64,000 bases of DNA from Sweltsa coloradensis (lineage: Eukaryota > Arthropoda > Insecta > Plecoptera > Chloroperlidae): contig JAMZAV010000308.1 of assembly GCA_024449915.1 (NCBI GenBank), forward strand, positions 310,001 to 374,000, read 5' to 3'. Position numbers and translations under genes: made by a program. Positions 10,291 to 21,756 of the stretch are shown one piece after another (position 1 is the stretch's first letter; every line of letters begins with the position of its first letter). The notes under the pieces were generated by a model. It searched no databases. It saw nothing but the letters and a program-made list of their open reading frames with translations, and was not told the origin of the DNA.

Positions 10291-10931
10291 CCCCCTCATG
10301 CACAAAGAATTACCGGCGCAAAGTTGCATCTCGTTGAAAATAGCGGACTTGGGCAAATCCATTTGTTAAATAATAGGGCTTTAAAAACCGTAAGCACAAA
10401 TGATAGTTGCGTTAGCAGACTTGCGTCCGCAAGTCGCTAGATGCGACGGCAAAGTTGCGGCTACTCTGGATGTGACGCAAATGTCGACCCTCGCTTTTTT
10501 GTATTAGAAAATGGATATTTCAACTAAAATTTTTGTACCAACATACAGTAAATCAGGCAAGAAACGTGGAATATTGAGTACAAATTTTCAAAAACGTTTC
10601 TAAAAATTGAGTGACATTTAAACCCGCGACCTTTCGAATAGAAATACCTCTCGTTACCCACTGACTCCACAGTGAACGGTACATGTTGATACTTGCGATC
10701 GCTGCATACGTTGTAAAAGCCCAAAACACAAACTTTAATAAATGATTGCTGGTTTTATCCATCAATGCTCTTTCAGTGCTATAATAATTTAATCGTGTCA
10801 TTTGGGACTGGTTTTTGCTTGCATTTCGTTTCCATTGATCTGCAAACAGTATCGCCGGAGACAAATCGGCCATCTATGTCAATATATTAACGTCCGCAAC
10901 TTACCGACGCAAGTCTTTGTGCGTGAGGGGG
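10291..10931. mobile_element. piggyBac-like non-autonomous element (MITE), 641 bp
   Basis: The left end CCCCCTCATGCACAAAGA and the reverse complement of the right end CCCCCTCACGCACAAAGA match, and similarity continues for some 37 bp. TTAA precedes the left end (10287-10290) and TAAA follows the right end, compatible with a TTAA duplication carrying one mutation. TTAA targets and CCC-starting inverted repeats are piggyBac hallmarks. Next to the left end there is a further hairpin, ACTTGCG-TCC-GCAAGT, related in sequence to the terminal repeat. No transposase is present. The element lies in the intron of the glycoprotein gene. Confidence 0.7.
10612..10682 (-). repeat. tRNA-like Pol III promoter remnant inside the MITE
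   Basis: On the minus strand GTGGAGTCAGTGGGTAACG resembles an A box, and GGTCGCGGGTTTAAATG, about 30 bases on, resembles a B box. It may be the head of a SINE nested in the piggyBac-like element or captured by it. Confidence 0.4.
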
Positions 10932-11769
10932 TAAAATCATTTTTTCTCTTCGATTTTGCTTCTGATATTTTTTTCTCTCTCTTAATTCTACTTTTTTACC
11001 GTTTGTAATTTGTATTGTGTTATATCAGAATGTCTAAGTCTAAGTACACAGTGGTATAACTGTAATATAAATATTATTTTAAAATTTACTTGAGGAGTCT
11101 ATTACACCAAACATTTATTTTTACCGAATACTATAGCATAAAACTACACGTAAATGACCATTTTAAAATGTATCTGAGATTTGAGATTTCACAGGAATTT
11201 TTAAAGATTGATCCCGAAATTTGTTTTATATAGGCGTTATGGTGAATTCCTTAAATCAGCTTCAACCTGCTTAATTTTGGTTTCACATAGATACTAGAGC
11301 GAGTACCAATCTAAAATGGCAATTTACATATTTATATATTTTAACTGCGAACAAATTTACACTTTACACGCAAAAATAACCCAAACAAAAAAACGAAGTG
11401 TATTCACAGAACGAGTATTGTAAGAACGCGTGTGCCAATATTTTTCGTGACAACATTCTCGTAAGCCACGGGACATAAGGATCGTTGCAATGTTATTTTT
11501 ATTTGAGATTTTCGCCGATGGGCTTGATGATGCTAGCTTGAAAGTAACCAAGTTTGACCATTTTTTCTCGAGTCACGGGGAACCCAATATTTTTTCTTTT
11601 AGTCGGTAAAATCGTAACTAATTGTAAAAAATGTATATATTGTTTATCAACAGTTTATTATTTTTACTTTTTAATTCATTTTTAAGCGAGCGAAACGAGC
11701 GTTTCCATTTGACTATGCCGGAAAAAACAGTCACTGTTTTTTTGTTTTTGTTTCTTCGAACAAATGAAC

Positions 11770-12943
11770 GGAGATTCGGATCGAGTTGAAATTTGGACCA
11801 TCCGCAAGCTTCGATCTGGATTGAATGCCATTAGTTTTGTGGCAAAATCGTTCAAAAAGTTAAAAAGTTACATTAAAGTTAATCGAAAGTTTTTTTTTTC
11901 AAACTAAACGGCGACAAAATCTGAGGTGGACAAATCATTTAGAATGTCCGTCCGGTCCTGAATATGTTAATTTAATTTGATCCGATAAGTAGTTGGATGA
12001 GCGAAGCGAAGACTTCAATTTCACTGACCCCCAAAAAATTTAGCTCGGATGTTTTTTTTTGTTTGATTGTTTTTTTTCTGTCCGTTTGTTAACTCTCTAC
12101 CAGGCAAACGGCATATCCGATCTTGATGAAAATTGGAGGGGACCTTTGAAATTTTTGAACTTGGAGGTGTATTGTTTTTGGGTACAATCGAAGAAATATT
12201 TCTCATGAATGTCGTACTTTCACCAATTTTTTTCGATTTTTAGTGCGATATTTTCGTGACATTTGGGCCGATTCTGACCAAACGGGTGGGGGTACAACGT
12301 TCATATTATACATGGACATTAAGGTTATGGTGATGTAGTACCTTTTGAAAGAAAAAGTTGAAAAAGTTGGCCAGAATTCATAGAAATACAGCTTTTAATA
12401 TAAGTTTTTTACGGTAAATGAAACCAATTGACAAGTAACAATAGAAACTTGACAACAATCACCTACAATGCGTAGGCAGCAAAGCAAAGCACTTGCAAAA
12501 GTAAAGATATCCCACGCAAACTAAAAACTAAAAAATCTCATCCATCAACGCGACTAAAAAAAGCGTTTGCAAAGCTTCCTAGTGTAGATGGAAATTGCAT
12601 TTTAACAAAAGTAACGTTACCATGGCAACGAAAAGTCGCACGAGGCCATAACGTTCGAACGAAGGTTCGGATCGAGTTGAAATTTGGGCCATCCGCAAGC
12701 TTCGATCTGCATTGAATGCCATTAGTTTTGAAGCAAAATCGTTTAAAAAGTTACAAAGTTACATTAAAGTTAATCGAAAGTTTTTTTTAACTAAACGGCG
12801 ACAAAATCTGAGGTGGCCATATCATTTAGAATGTCCGTCCGGTCACGAATATGTTAATTTTATTTTGATCCGATAAGTAGTGTAGATGGAAATTACATTT
12901 TTACAAAAGTTACGTTACCATGGCAGTGAAAAGTCGCACGAGG
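11770..12943 (+). repeat. Tandemly duplicated repeat unit of about 285 bp, first copy interrupted
   Basis: Block E (TTCGGATCGAGTTGAAATTT to GATCCGATAAGTAG) occurs at 11771-11992 and again at 12664-12880. Block F (TGTAGATGGAAATT to AGTCGCACGAGG) occurs at 12583-12645 and again at 12881-12943. In the second copy E runs straight into F. In the first copy a 590-bp element sits exactly between them, so the second copy acts as an internal empty-site control. The unit itself is probably a fragment of another transposon. Confidence 0.8.
11993..12582 (+). mobile_element. Helitron-like non-autonomous element, copy A
   Basis: It starts TTGGATGAGCGAAGCGAAG and ends with CTCATCCATCAACGCG, a short hairpin region and CTAG. 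The empty site in the neighbouring repeat (AAGTAG|TGTAGATGG) fixes the insertion point to within a few bases and leaves no duplication longer than TAGT. The same family occurs at 21757-22521 (+), 31272-32059 (-) and 50785-51197 (-). All four copies end in CTAG preceded by a potential AACG(C)...(G)CGTT stem, and all have an inverted repeat that is terminal at the 5' end but internal at the 3' end. Confidence 0.65.
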
Positions 12944-13485
12944 TTTCTGGCCACTATGCACTGCCACCTAGAAGTAATCAAAATACTATCGAGGAAGCAG
13001 TGTATTATTTGTTACAAAAGAGTTGAAATAGTTTTCCCAAGGAAATGATGTCAAGGCTCTCTAGATGGCGGTGGATTTTATCCACAAAGTAAAGGTTTAC
13101 CCACGGGTTTACCCAAATACCTTGGCAATAATAAATAATATTGGAAACATGGCCCCATGGACATCGAACGTCGCAAATTTTAAAATTTAAAAAAATGTGT
13201 GGATCTAGCTATAGCACGTGCTCTCTTATCAACGCGTCCAACTGAGCGTTTCCTAGTTTTATTTATAATTCTCCTTGGTAAATCAGTTTTTATAATTAAA
13301 TAGGAAAGACCATAAATAAATAAACACATTTTAAAATTATTCAGTCAATCAATATCTAACCTTATTTCCAACTTAAAAGTCGGGTAGGGGGTGTGGGGTC
13401 TCACTACATTCTTGGCCCCCTGGGTTCATCGAATCCGCTAACCATGCCTATAGCTCAAAAATAAGTTGAAGAACAAAATTTACGA

Positions 13486-13612
13486 AACTGAATGAATGAA
13501 TGAATGAATATGCATGAACGAACGAACAAAGTAATGGATTGATTGATTGATTGTTTATTAAATAAATTGATTGATTGATTGAATGAATGAATGATTAAAT
13601 TAATTATTAATA
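13486..13612. repeat. Mixed tetranucleotide microsatellite
   Basis: Runs of TGAA, CGAA and GATT tetramers alternate over about 120 bp and degrade into AATTAATT sequence. Confidence 0.85.
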
Positions 13613-13705
13613 AAACATAAATTAATTAATTTATTAGTTTCGATTTATAGTACATTGCTTCTCAGTCACATAACTGATTTTTATGTATTTGTTAATTTTA
13701 TATAC

Positions 13706-13765
13706 CGGTATTTAACGTCTCCTATTCAATTTAAAACAGATTTACAAGGAGGCACATAAACACAT
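13706..13765 (+). repeat. Hairpin-core interspersed repeat, copy 2
   Basis: Carries AACGTCTCCTATTCAATTT, AAAACAGATTTACAAGGAGG, then ACATAAACA. It is the same layout as the copies near 3005, 34234 and 50395, with a partly decayed stem. Confidence 0.55.
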
Positions 13766-15078
13766 TTTCAGTTAAACCAAATGTTTTTAGATCTGTAACC
13801 TTTAAAGGAACTTTTAACCGAGTTCCTTTTGAGGAGTTTTTGTTCCTGATTTCAAAGAGGAACGGGAACGTGACTTTGTTTCTTTATTAACAATGTAAAT
13901 TTTTAAGTTCCAATTATCATGAGAAACTTGCCCAAGACTAGTTTAACCTTGTCTTGTTGTAAGGGGGACGGGGTTAGCCTCAATCAAGATGCACAAATAC
14001 CACAGAACAACACTATCGCAGGACGAGGTTTTCTTCGACAATTTGTGATTAAGTAGCTTCGCTCCCTTTTGTGTGTACCCCTTTTCCGTGCTTGTTTTAT
14101 TTTCAGGACATGTTTATTTTCGGGGAACAACCACTTAAGGGGATGTTTTACTGAAAATCGAGCAAAAAGTCTCCAAACGCATAATTTTCATTTTTTGTAC
14201 AATTATTCCAAGGCTATGCGGGTGAACAACAGTACATCAGTACAACAGATAAAATTACTTTAAATTTTAAAAATCCAACTTTTTTTTTTTTCAATGTAAC
14301 AATACAAACTAACGTTATTTATTTCCCATTGTTGTTGACAATAATGTATTTTTAGGTAGGCCCAAGTTAGTTTCTTACTGCCATTTAATAATCAAATTCA
14401 TTTTCTTGAGATTCATATTAGGTAGGCCTATTATATTCATGGGAGCTTCCAGATTGTTAAAATATTATACTCTATATTTTACACAAACTTTGAATGGAAA
14501 TAACTTGTAACAATTATTTTACCACTTTCCTTGGAGGTTTTCCCTACTGCTTCCACAAAAATGAAGATAATAACTTAAGTTTTTTTTTTGATGAAGAAAA
14601 GTACCATCCTAACACAATCTTGTGGGGAAATGTGTTTTGCTTTTTTACTTTTTGTTCCAAAAAATTTCATACTTGAATTTTACTGAAAATTTAAAAAAAT
14701 AATTATTATCTATATTTAAAACAATGTTTACCATTAATGAATAGCTTCAAGCTTAAATCCCCACAACGATCTCTTTATCTGTATGTCTTGAGAAAATCTT
14801 CTCAAATTTTTTTGAAATCCGACATAAACTGCAAAAGCCTTGGCATTTTCAAGGTGAAATTAACACTATTTTTAATAGTATTGTTGAAAAAAAAAAATAT
14901 ATATATGTTTTTCTAAGATTCATGTTACCAGTCAACATATTGCACAAAATTTGAAAACTTTACCTTCAGTGGTTTAAAAGTTTTTGATTTCAGTAAAACA
15001 TCCCCTTAAGCTGGAAACGTTGTAAATTTTTAATCAGAATGTTCAACAACAGTTAATTATTCTTATGTTTGTTTTCAG

Positions 15079-15470
15079 TTGTTGTGATGCTGTCTCTTTG
15101 TCGATACTTCCATCCTGAGGGTTTGAGAGACATTGGCGAGAGCCAACCAACAAACAGAACAGAATTAGAATGCCTGGACGAAAAGAAGTACTGCAATGTC
15201 CAAAATGCCACAGGAGACGCCACCTTCAACGGTACGTGCACTTTGAAGTGTCGTGAGTTTTTCGACAAATACAACCGGACCAACGGAGCAACACCCACCG
15301 AGGAGACACGTTCTGAACAACCAACGCGAAAAGTAGCCACAGATATTACTGCTCAAGAATTAATTAAGTCGGTACTTAGTTTTTATATGGTTTTACTTGC
15401 GGGAATGTTTGTATTCAACGTTGGGGGGAGGATTGATGGATTTCAAAGGCGTCGTTACCGTCTAATATAG
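15079..15470 (+). CDS. Exon 2 of a predicted small membrane glycoprotein, 146 residues
   Basis: Acceptor TGTTTGTTTTCAG ends at 15078. With exon 1 at 9757-9805 the product is 146 residues. Residues 6-24 are hydrophobic (signal peptide or anchor). Residues 25-113 form a polar, probably lumenal or extracellular part with cysteines at 48, 55, 70 and 74 (spacing C-x6-C-x14-C-x3-C, so two disulfides are possible) and four N-glycosylation sequons (NRT 42, NAT 59, NGT 67, NRT 82). Residues 114-131 (SVLSFYMVLLAGMFVFNV) form a second membrane segment, and the end is basic (QRRRYRLI). Codon use and composition differ from the AT-rich surroundings. The topology is either type I with a cleaved signal or a two-pass hairpin. 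I do not recognise the family. A further unseen small exon in the intron cannot be excluded. The nearest AATAAA is at about 15936, with ATAAAT variants from about 15535. Confidence 0.72.
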
Positions 15471-15779
15471 AGCTATGTGCCACAAGACAAGATTTGACTT
15501 TCGCTCTATTTTCTTGTTTTATGAAAGACGGGCATAAATATATTTTTCTTGAAGTGATAAGTTATTTAATACGGATGTTTTGTTATATTTAAGTTGTGTT
15601 ATATGATGTAATTTATATTTTGAAATGTTAAATATGGATTATATGATTTATGATTTAAACTTGAGAGATTGAAACATATAGAGAAGAAAAATATTTATTG
15701 ACATTGCACAAAACGTAATTGCAGATTTTGTTACAGAAGAAAACAGCCGTGTTATCTTTACTTTAAAATGATTATCACT

Positions 15780-15895
15780 CCTTAAAACATACTCACAATA
15801 TACTCACAACATACTCACAACATACTAACAACATACTGACAACATACTAACAACATAACTTACAACATACTAACAACATAACTTACAACATAACG
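15780..15895. repeat. Minisatellite of ACATACTNACAAC units
   Basis: About ten imperfect tandem units of 10-14 bp (CATACTCACAA, CATACTAACAA, CATAACTTACAA) lie about 310 bp downstream of the glycoprotein stop codon. Confidence 0.9.
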
Positions 15896-16266
15896 ACATT
15901 ATAATACAAATGAGGGGGAAATGGTAAAATCGTAAAATAAAAATTAACGTTGCGGGATAGAACTTTTTAAACTTAATATGATTGGTAAAGGTCAGATGTG
16001 TTTTAATTTATTCCGAGATACTTTACTATGATTTTTTTCTGTTAAATAGATTGATCTTATGTTTGCAAAATGAAAATCTATACAGTAAAGTTTCTGGCAG
16101 CCAAACACGAGTGCGTCGTAAAAACATCCCCATGCAAGCTCTTGCGATGTAAACTCGTGCGGCATTACCCTGTTGTAAACGGTTGTTGGGTAATTTGACA
16201 GCTCTTGTCGTTTTTTAATCTTGATGCATTCACAACCCGAAATATAAGATGAATTAAATATTTTGA

Positions 16267-16326
16267 GAGTCATTTCGCTGTGAAACGTCATGATTTGTAA
16301 ACAAAACGAACACAGCGAAATGACTC
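16267..16326. repeat. Perfect 16-bp inverted repeat, 28-nt loop
   Basis: GAGTCATTTCGCTGTG at 16267-16282 is exactly matched by its complement CACAGCGAAATGACTC at 16311-16326. It could be a hairpin or the joined ends of a small element. No flanking duplication is obvious. Confidence 0.85.
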
Positions 16327-16384
16327 GTAAAAATATGTTTTATTTCTCTCGTGTTTATTATTTATTATTTTTAATATTATAACT

Positions 16385-16385
<1 letters not shown>

Positions 16386-16429
<44 letters not shown>
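16386..16429. repeat. (GTT)n microsatellite
   Basis: Some 14 uninterrupted GTT triplets. Confidence 0.95.
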
Positions 16430-16432
<3 letters not shown>

Positions 16433-18384
16433 AATTATTATTATATTAATTATTCATATCTAATCGACTACATTGTGTACATTCCTTACTAGGACAAAAC
16501 ACTCGGAACATCAAATACACACCACGAAAATTAGCGATATTTAAAAAATAGAAATTATAAATAATTTAATCGACTCTTAATGAAGAATTCGTTGATTTTA
16601 TATTTTATATTAGTAAATATTTTATATATATATAAAAAATTGTATTTTTTAAATGAAACTAGATGTTTTAAATGTATTTTATCGTTCAAATTTTAAATGT
16701 GTAAAAGCCTACAGTAAGAAAACGATTTTTTTTTTACGCGGCACTTTATTTTGTATTTTGTTGCAATCTCTTCCAAAAAGCTACATTTTATTTGTTGTGG
16801 GAAAATATCAATTTTTCGTACACAACAAACTTTAGTTTTTCCAGGGCAAAAATTGCGATACCAAAAGAGATTTAATTGTTATTAGTGTTAATAGTGGGGA
16901 GAAATGTATACCCCACTTGGGCATTGTGTTAAAAATTCGTTTTTTATTCTATAATTATTGGGATCTCTTTATTTAAATTAAAACTTTCCCAACAAAACAT
17001 ATTCCCGCTGTATCTATTTCTCTTTTAATAAATCCTATTATTTAACAGTTGGTTCCGTCTGATATCTTGAAGTAGTAGTAGTAACAAACTTACCTTTCCT
17101 AGAGCAAGATCATTTTAATCTCCAAGCGGAGTTTCGGCAAAGTTCAAAATCAAGTTGTGGGCATAAAATCCCCCATTATCTTTCACGTCACGAATATTGT
17201 TTAAAATAACGTAAATGTATTGTATAGTACATAAAAACATTATCAATAATTGATATTATAGTTGAAACATTAAAACTAAATAAATTCATAGAATTGAGGG
17301 GTTATTTACAGGCGTAAAATGTGTATATTACTATCGGGTGCTATAATTAATTTTGAAATATTTTTCCATGTTTTATTTTCTATATAGCATGAGATTTTTG
17401 ACATTGTGTAATTGGGTGTGACGAGTTGATTTTGAGGAACTTTGCTGAAACTCTGCCAGTAGATTTAGAGACCAAGCACTGGATAGTCCTTATTTTATCC
17501 TCTGCATCTTTACTTTTATATGGGTCGGTGCAATTAGAATACCACACTTGACGACTCAATGCAGAAATTTAGTACCTTTTGAACTACATGAAGGCAAATC
17601 TAACATATGATTAAGGTCATGTTTTACCCACCAATAAATACCTAACCCACATTTGTCGAACATGTATAATTTTTCATTTGTCACAGTTGTGATTCTACCA
17701 GTCCCCAAAATCCCGAGTTTTGGTGGATGTTTACATACTTTGTGTGATTAAACGGGACCAAAATTAGATGATTTACAATTCATCCACGAAGATAGGCGTC
17801 ACCTTTCTGAAAAGTTACCAGTAAATGCATCACAAGCGAAGAAACAATAAAGACGTAGTTCAAAAAGTACGAAATTACATTTTTCTTATTCGGTGGCGTT
17901 GTTGTGCACATACCATTGTACAAACATTGTCCAGTCATAAGCAGTACTGTTGAGAAGAAGATGGTGGCCGCATTACTTGGTAAGTAGAATAATCAACCCC
18001 CATTTGACATGCTACCGTCAAAATCAGTCAGCCATGCCGATCCAGGGTCCACACTCGGACATGTGCTAAAATAGCCTTGGTGACCTCCTCAAGTTACATT
18101 GTCAAAAACTTTCTTTGTCCCACTGTACTGAAGATGAGTTAATGTCGAAAGATTTGATGAAGAATTTTTAAATGTCCGGGCATAAAATTATGATTAAAGA
18201 TTACTGATGAAATGGATACATAACGACCATATTATTGTTTTGACAATGTGAAAGACTAAATGTATCGAAATAATATGTTGTGTTGTAAAAAATTAATTAT
18301 TACAAAGATAAGCTTAAATAATGAAAAGGTTAATTTTCGGCTTACCACTAGATGACCCTTTGAAAATGTTTAGCAACACTAGTG

Positions 18385-18388
<4 letters not shown>
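16430..18388. other. AT-rich stretch with one possible first exon
   Basis: Little can be supported. At 17961-17979 the sequence AAGATGGTGGCCGCATTACTTG runs six codons and one base into a consensus donor, GTAAGTAG (from 17980), in good start-codon context. It could open a gene on the + strand, but I find no partner exon of matching phase that I trust. Confidence 0.3.

Positions 18389-18439
<51 letters not shown>
18389..18439. repeat. (CT)n microsatellite
   Basis: About 25 uninterrupted CT dinucleotides. Confidence 0.97.
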
Positions 18440-18442
<3 letters not shown>

Positions 18443-18929
18443 CGAAACCTATAAACATTACTTACATAACAACTAAATATAAACTAAATCAGCAACCCGT
18501 CAAACATCCATACTTGTATCAAATAAAACTCACCATGTCGCAAAACAAAGACAATTAAAACATTACATGTATGTACCTCCATAATATTATTATATGAAAC
18601 GTCATTGTATGAATGAGAAGAATGAATGGCTTTTGCAAATCATCACATAAATATATAGGCTTAACGTAATTAATTGTACAATCAAATTATAATTACTCTG
18701 CAAATTTTAAATCATACTATTGCCTACTTTATACAAACTATACAATACTAATACTATTACTTGTTATTTAATTTATCTAGTTTCTATGAGGAATAGCTTA
18801 TTAATTTTACTTGCACATTACTTTTACTTTATGTAATCTTTCCAAGTATTTCCCCAATTCAGTGCAGTGTATTTATAGTGCTTGGTGTAATATGTAATGT
18901 TTAGATTAATGCAATGTGATTTGAAATGT

Positions 18930-19012
18930 ATAAAATGGTTGGATCGAAGAGAAGACCCAACAGGCCTTGATCCCGCCATCAATAAAGACGACAATCAATC
19001 AATCAATCAAAT
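18930..19012 (+). mobile_element. LINE 3' terminus with (CAAT)n tail
   Basis: Contains GGTTGGATCGAAGAG, CAGGCCTTGATCCCGCC and ATCAATAAAGACGACAATC, ending in ATCAATCAATCAA. The same terminus, with an ATCAAATCAAATC tail, ends the LINE at 40229-40303, which retains coding sequence. How far this copy extends to the left is unclear because the 3' UTR is AT-rich and diverged. Confidence 0.72.
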
Positions 19013-19229
19013 CTCTGCGTCATGAGGGATTCGTACACATGGCCCTTGGAATCGTAGGCTTGTCGAGCGTGTCAGTTGTACGAGCCACAGCGGAAGGCTC
19101 GGAGTAAGACAGCGAGTATTTGCCGAATAATGATAAATATGATGAATAATAAATAAAATTGACAAGTGACTGAAAGTGTGAACTCAATCATGTAACTACC
19201 ATCCATGTCGCCAGCTGTTAGTGAACATC

Positions 19230-19533
19230 TCAGTGTGGGCTACCTCGTCTCATATGGGAAAACATCGCAGTGGGTGGAACTCCAGTTCATAGGGGAAGAA
19301 CTGGAGCTCGGAGGCGGTACTCAGTGTCGTTCAGACCTGCCTCGTTAGATACTCCGACAAGAAGAACTGGGAAGACTAACAAACACCAGCGGGGCGGTCC
19401 AGTTCTCAGTAGCATCGGTGATCACGACCGGACGCCCAGTGTAGGCATACCTAGTAGCACAGACAAGCACAGGTGTAAGTTGGTGGCTGCGGTAATCACA
19501 TATTCAGTGTTGGATAAGTTCCCGCAAAAATGA
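19230..19533 (+). other. Less AT-rich open region, coding status unclear
   Basis: This piece is clearly richer in G and C than its surroundings and is open in one frame to a TGA at 19531-19533, ending with DKHRCKLVAAVITYSVLDKF. A donor-like GTAAGT lies near 19474. Two other frames also look protein-like in parts, including QTCLVRYSDKKNWED. It may be a decayed coding fragment or a structured repeat. No family recognised. Confidence 0.3.
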
Positions 19534-19644
19534 ACTTTAAAAAAAAATACTTTTGAGTTCCTGAAATATTGAAAATTCCCGTTTATTTATTTTATGAATT
19601 GGCCATATACAGCATTTACAGCCATTTCAGAGTGACCAGTGATC

Positions 19645-20000
19645 AGTGATGTATGATGATGATGATGATGATGACGTTGATGTAGAAGGGAGGAGGGGAA
19701 ACTCGGTTCTGTCACGTAGCCTACTCCTGTCGAAAATTACCACGGGGACCAAAGGCTTTACGTCCCATCCGAAAGGACGGTGTAACCTTGACATATAGGT
19801 CATATAGGTTCCTCCACTAACCCGGACTGCCGAGCAGACGTCAAGGAGAACGAAGCCGTTACACTAGCTTTCGAATTCTAGTCTACTCCAGCCAGCGGAA
19901 TACGAGTGTTTCAGGGCTGATGTTTACCCACTCTACGCCTGACCACGCCCGATTCTGCTTAACTTCGGTGTTCGAATGGTAACCGGTTAAACGACCTCGG
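19645..20000 (-). mobile_element. 5S-rRNA-derived SINE (SINE3 type), apparently full length
   Basis: On the minus strand the head near 19925-19990 reads CACCGAAGTTAAGCAGAATC then GGGCGTGGTCAG, which aligns with the 5S rRNA internal promoter (A box GAAGTTAAGCA and the following GTCGGGCCTGGTTAG), and continues into a TGGGTAAAC block like the 5S C box. The body leads to CTTTCGGATGGGACGTAAAG, a segment I associate with the 3' region of many animal SINEs and their partner LINEs. The element ends in an (ATC)n run (19649-19672 on +). Head, body and tail in the right order support an essentially complete copy of about 350 bp. Confidence 0.72.
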
Positions 20001-20009
20001 TTAAAGCGC

Positions 20010-21750
20010 TGGAAACGTTCTTTTAGCAGAGTAATTATTGTATATACGATCTATTTCACTATGTCTATGTCGATTGAGGTAACGCTTACTGAAATTATTG
20101 TCATGCCCCTGCTTTTTGATCAACTTGATTTTGATAACTGTTTAGTTTTGTTTTTATGTAGAGGCAAGGCAGGGAGAAATAAACTTTTAAACATCTTTTA
20201 CTAATGTCCCCATAAATTTTAAATTTTTATGTTTGAAGTTTCTCGAACTAAAAATGGACGCGTTTCTTCAGACGTCCCTGATAAAGGAGATCTTTCTTTT
20301 CATTTGTACGCCTTAAAGTAATCAATTGATATATATGTTTTAAATTAGTTCTTCGTGCCATTATAACCTATAGCATGGAAGGTAAATTTTAAATTCCGTC
20401 GTTGACAATCGTATATTTATTTGGATACAACAGGATCTATTTGACAACAAATGATGACTAGAATGGACAGATACTATACAGTATAATTTTCCCTGGCGTT
20501 CAATGAATATTATCCGAAGGGTTTTGAGACAAAACTACATGTAAATTTTACCGAACATGTTTTGTATGAATAAAACATTATTTTAAAAACAAACTAAACG
20601 GACTTTTTGAAATAAAACTAAAATACAATGTTTATTTAGATGTATGCAAAATTAAATTTTATGGCTAGCAGCTTTTCAGGTGGTTTATACATTTATTCTA
20701 AATTGAATTCTTTAACTACAGGTATGATTTTAATCATCTGTTCTATGAAGTTTAATACAGTCATCGTGTCACGATTAAATTTAATGGAGATATCCTAACG
20801 TTTCACACATTCGCCCCAAAGTTCAACTTCATTACCGATATAGCGGTTTTTACTTTTTTCACGCCAGCTCATCTTTATATTCCAATAATGATGAGCAATT
20901 CTAGAAGGAATTCTAGAACTATCATATTCAGATATTTCAATTAAATGAACTCATAAAATGCCTCAGAGATGAAATAGACCACGGAATTTAAAATTTACCT
21001 TCCATTGTACCTTGTACGAAGCTCATCCCTTTCCTTGCCGCTTAAATCCCCCTCCAGCCCAACCACCACCGCCTCTCACACACCGTCCGTCCACAAACAA
21101 CCGTCGAGCCATGCGAGAAATTTCGTAGTCAGTTGATGCGCCTAATGTATGTGTTATCGGTAAAACAACAGACAAAACTCACCAAAACATTTTCTGAACT
21201 CGCTTGAAACTGGCATAAACACTAATGCTATAGTAAAATTATTATAGCATTCTTCTCGAATCAACAATGACCGACAATGACATAAAAAATATGTTTACAC
21301 ACGAAACTTTAAGGGTCAAAGATTAAATGGGCCTTTTAAGTTATTCTTCCTCTTTAACCATATACCACATTTGTAATCGAAAAGTAATATGTTTACTATA
21401 TATAATCTTTAAAATATAGTCCAATTCTGGGAGTTTATTTTAATCCGAGCTTCATAAATTGAAAATATTAATTTGTACTTTTGTGCTGGTCAAAACAACA
21501 TTGAGCTGACGCTCGTTCAATTAGTAGTTTTAGTAATTCTGGGTGAAATGCATGGCCCTATTCAGAGAGAGAGAGGGATAGCCGAGTGCTAGTATAAAAG
21601 AGGTTCCAATTCAAAAGACTGTTGATTTGAAACACATTGACTAGAGTTTTTTCGAGGTTTAAAGTCTCAAGCACATTGGATCTCGTCGAATAATTTCAAC
21701 CTTTGAGCTGAATCGCTGGCCAGCTGGAAATGGCATGCACGTACATTCCC
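20010..21750. other. No recognisable gene
   Basis: AT-rich except for a short C-rich patch at about 21020-21110. A short GAGAGAGAGAGG is near 21560. Nothing else I can support. Confidence 0.55.
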
Positions 21751-21756
21751 AAGTTA

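Noticed and set aside
15053..15356. Minus-strand ORFs opposite the glycoprotein exon
   Set aside because: Shadow frames of the real exon; the plus frame has the acceptor, the phase match, sequons and membrane segments.
15780..15895. CRISPR-like array
   Set aside because: Short degenerate units with no spacers; an ordinary minisatellite.
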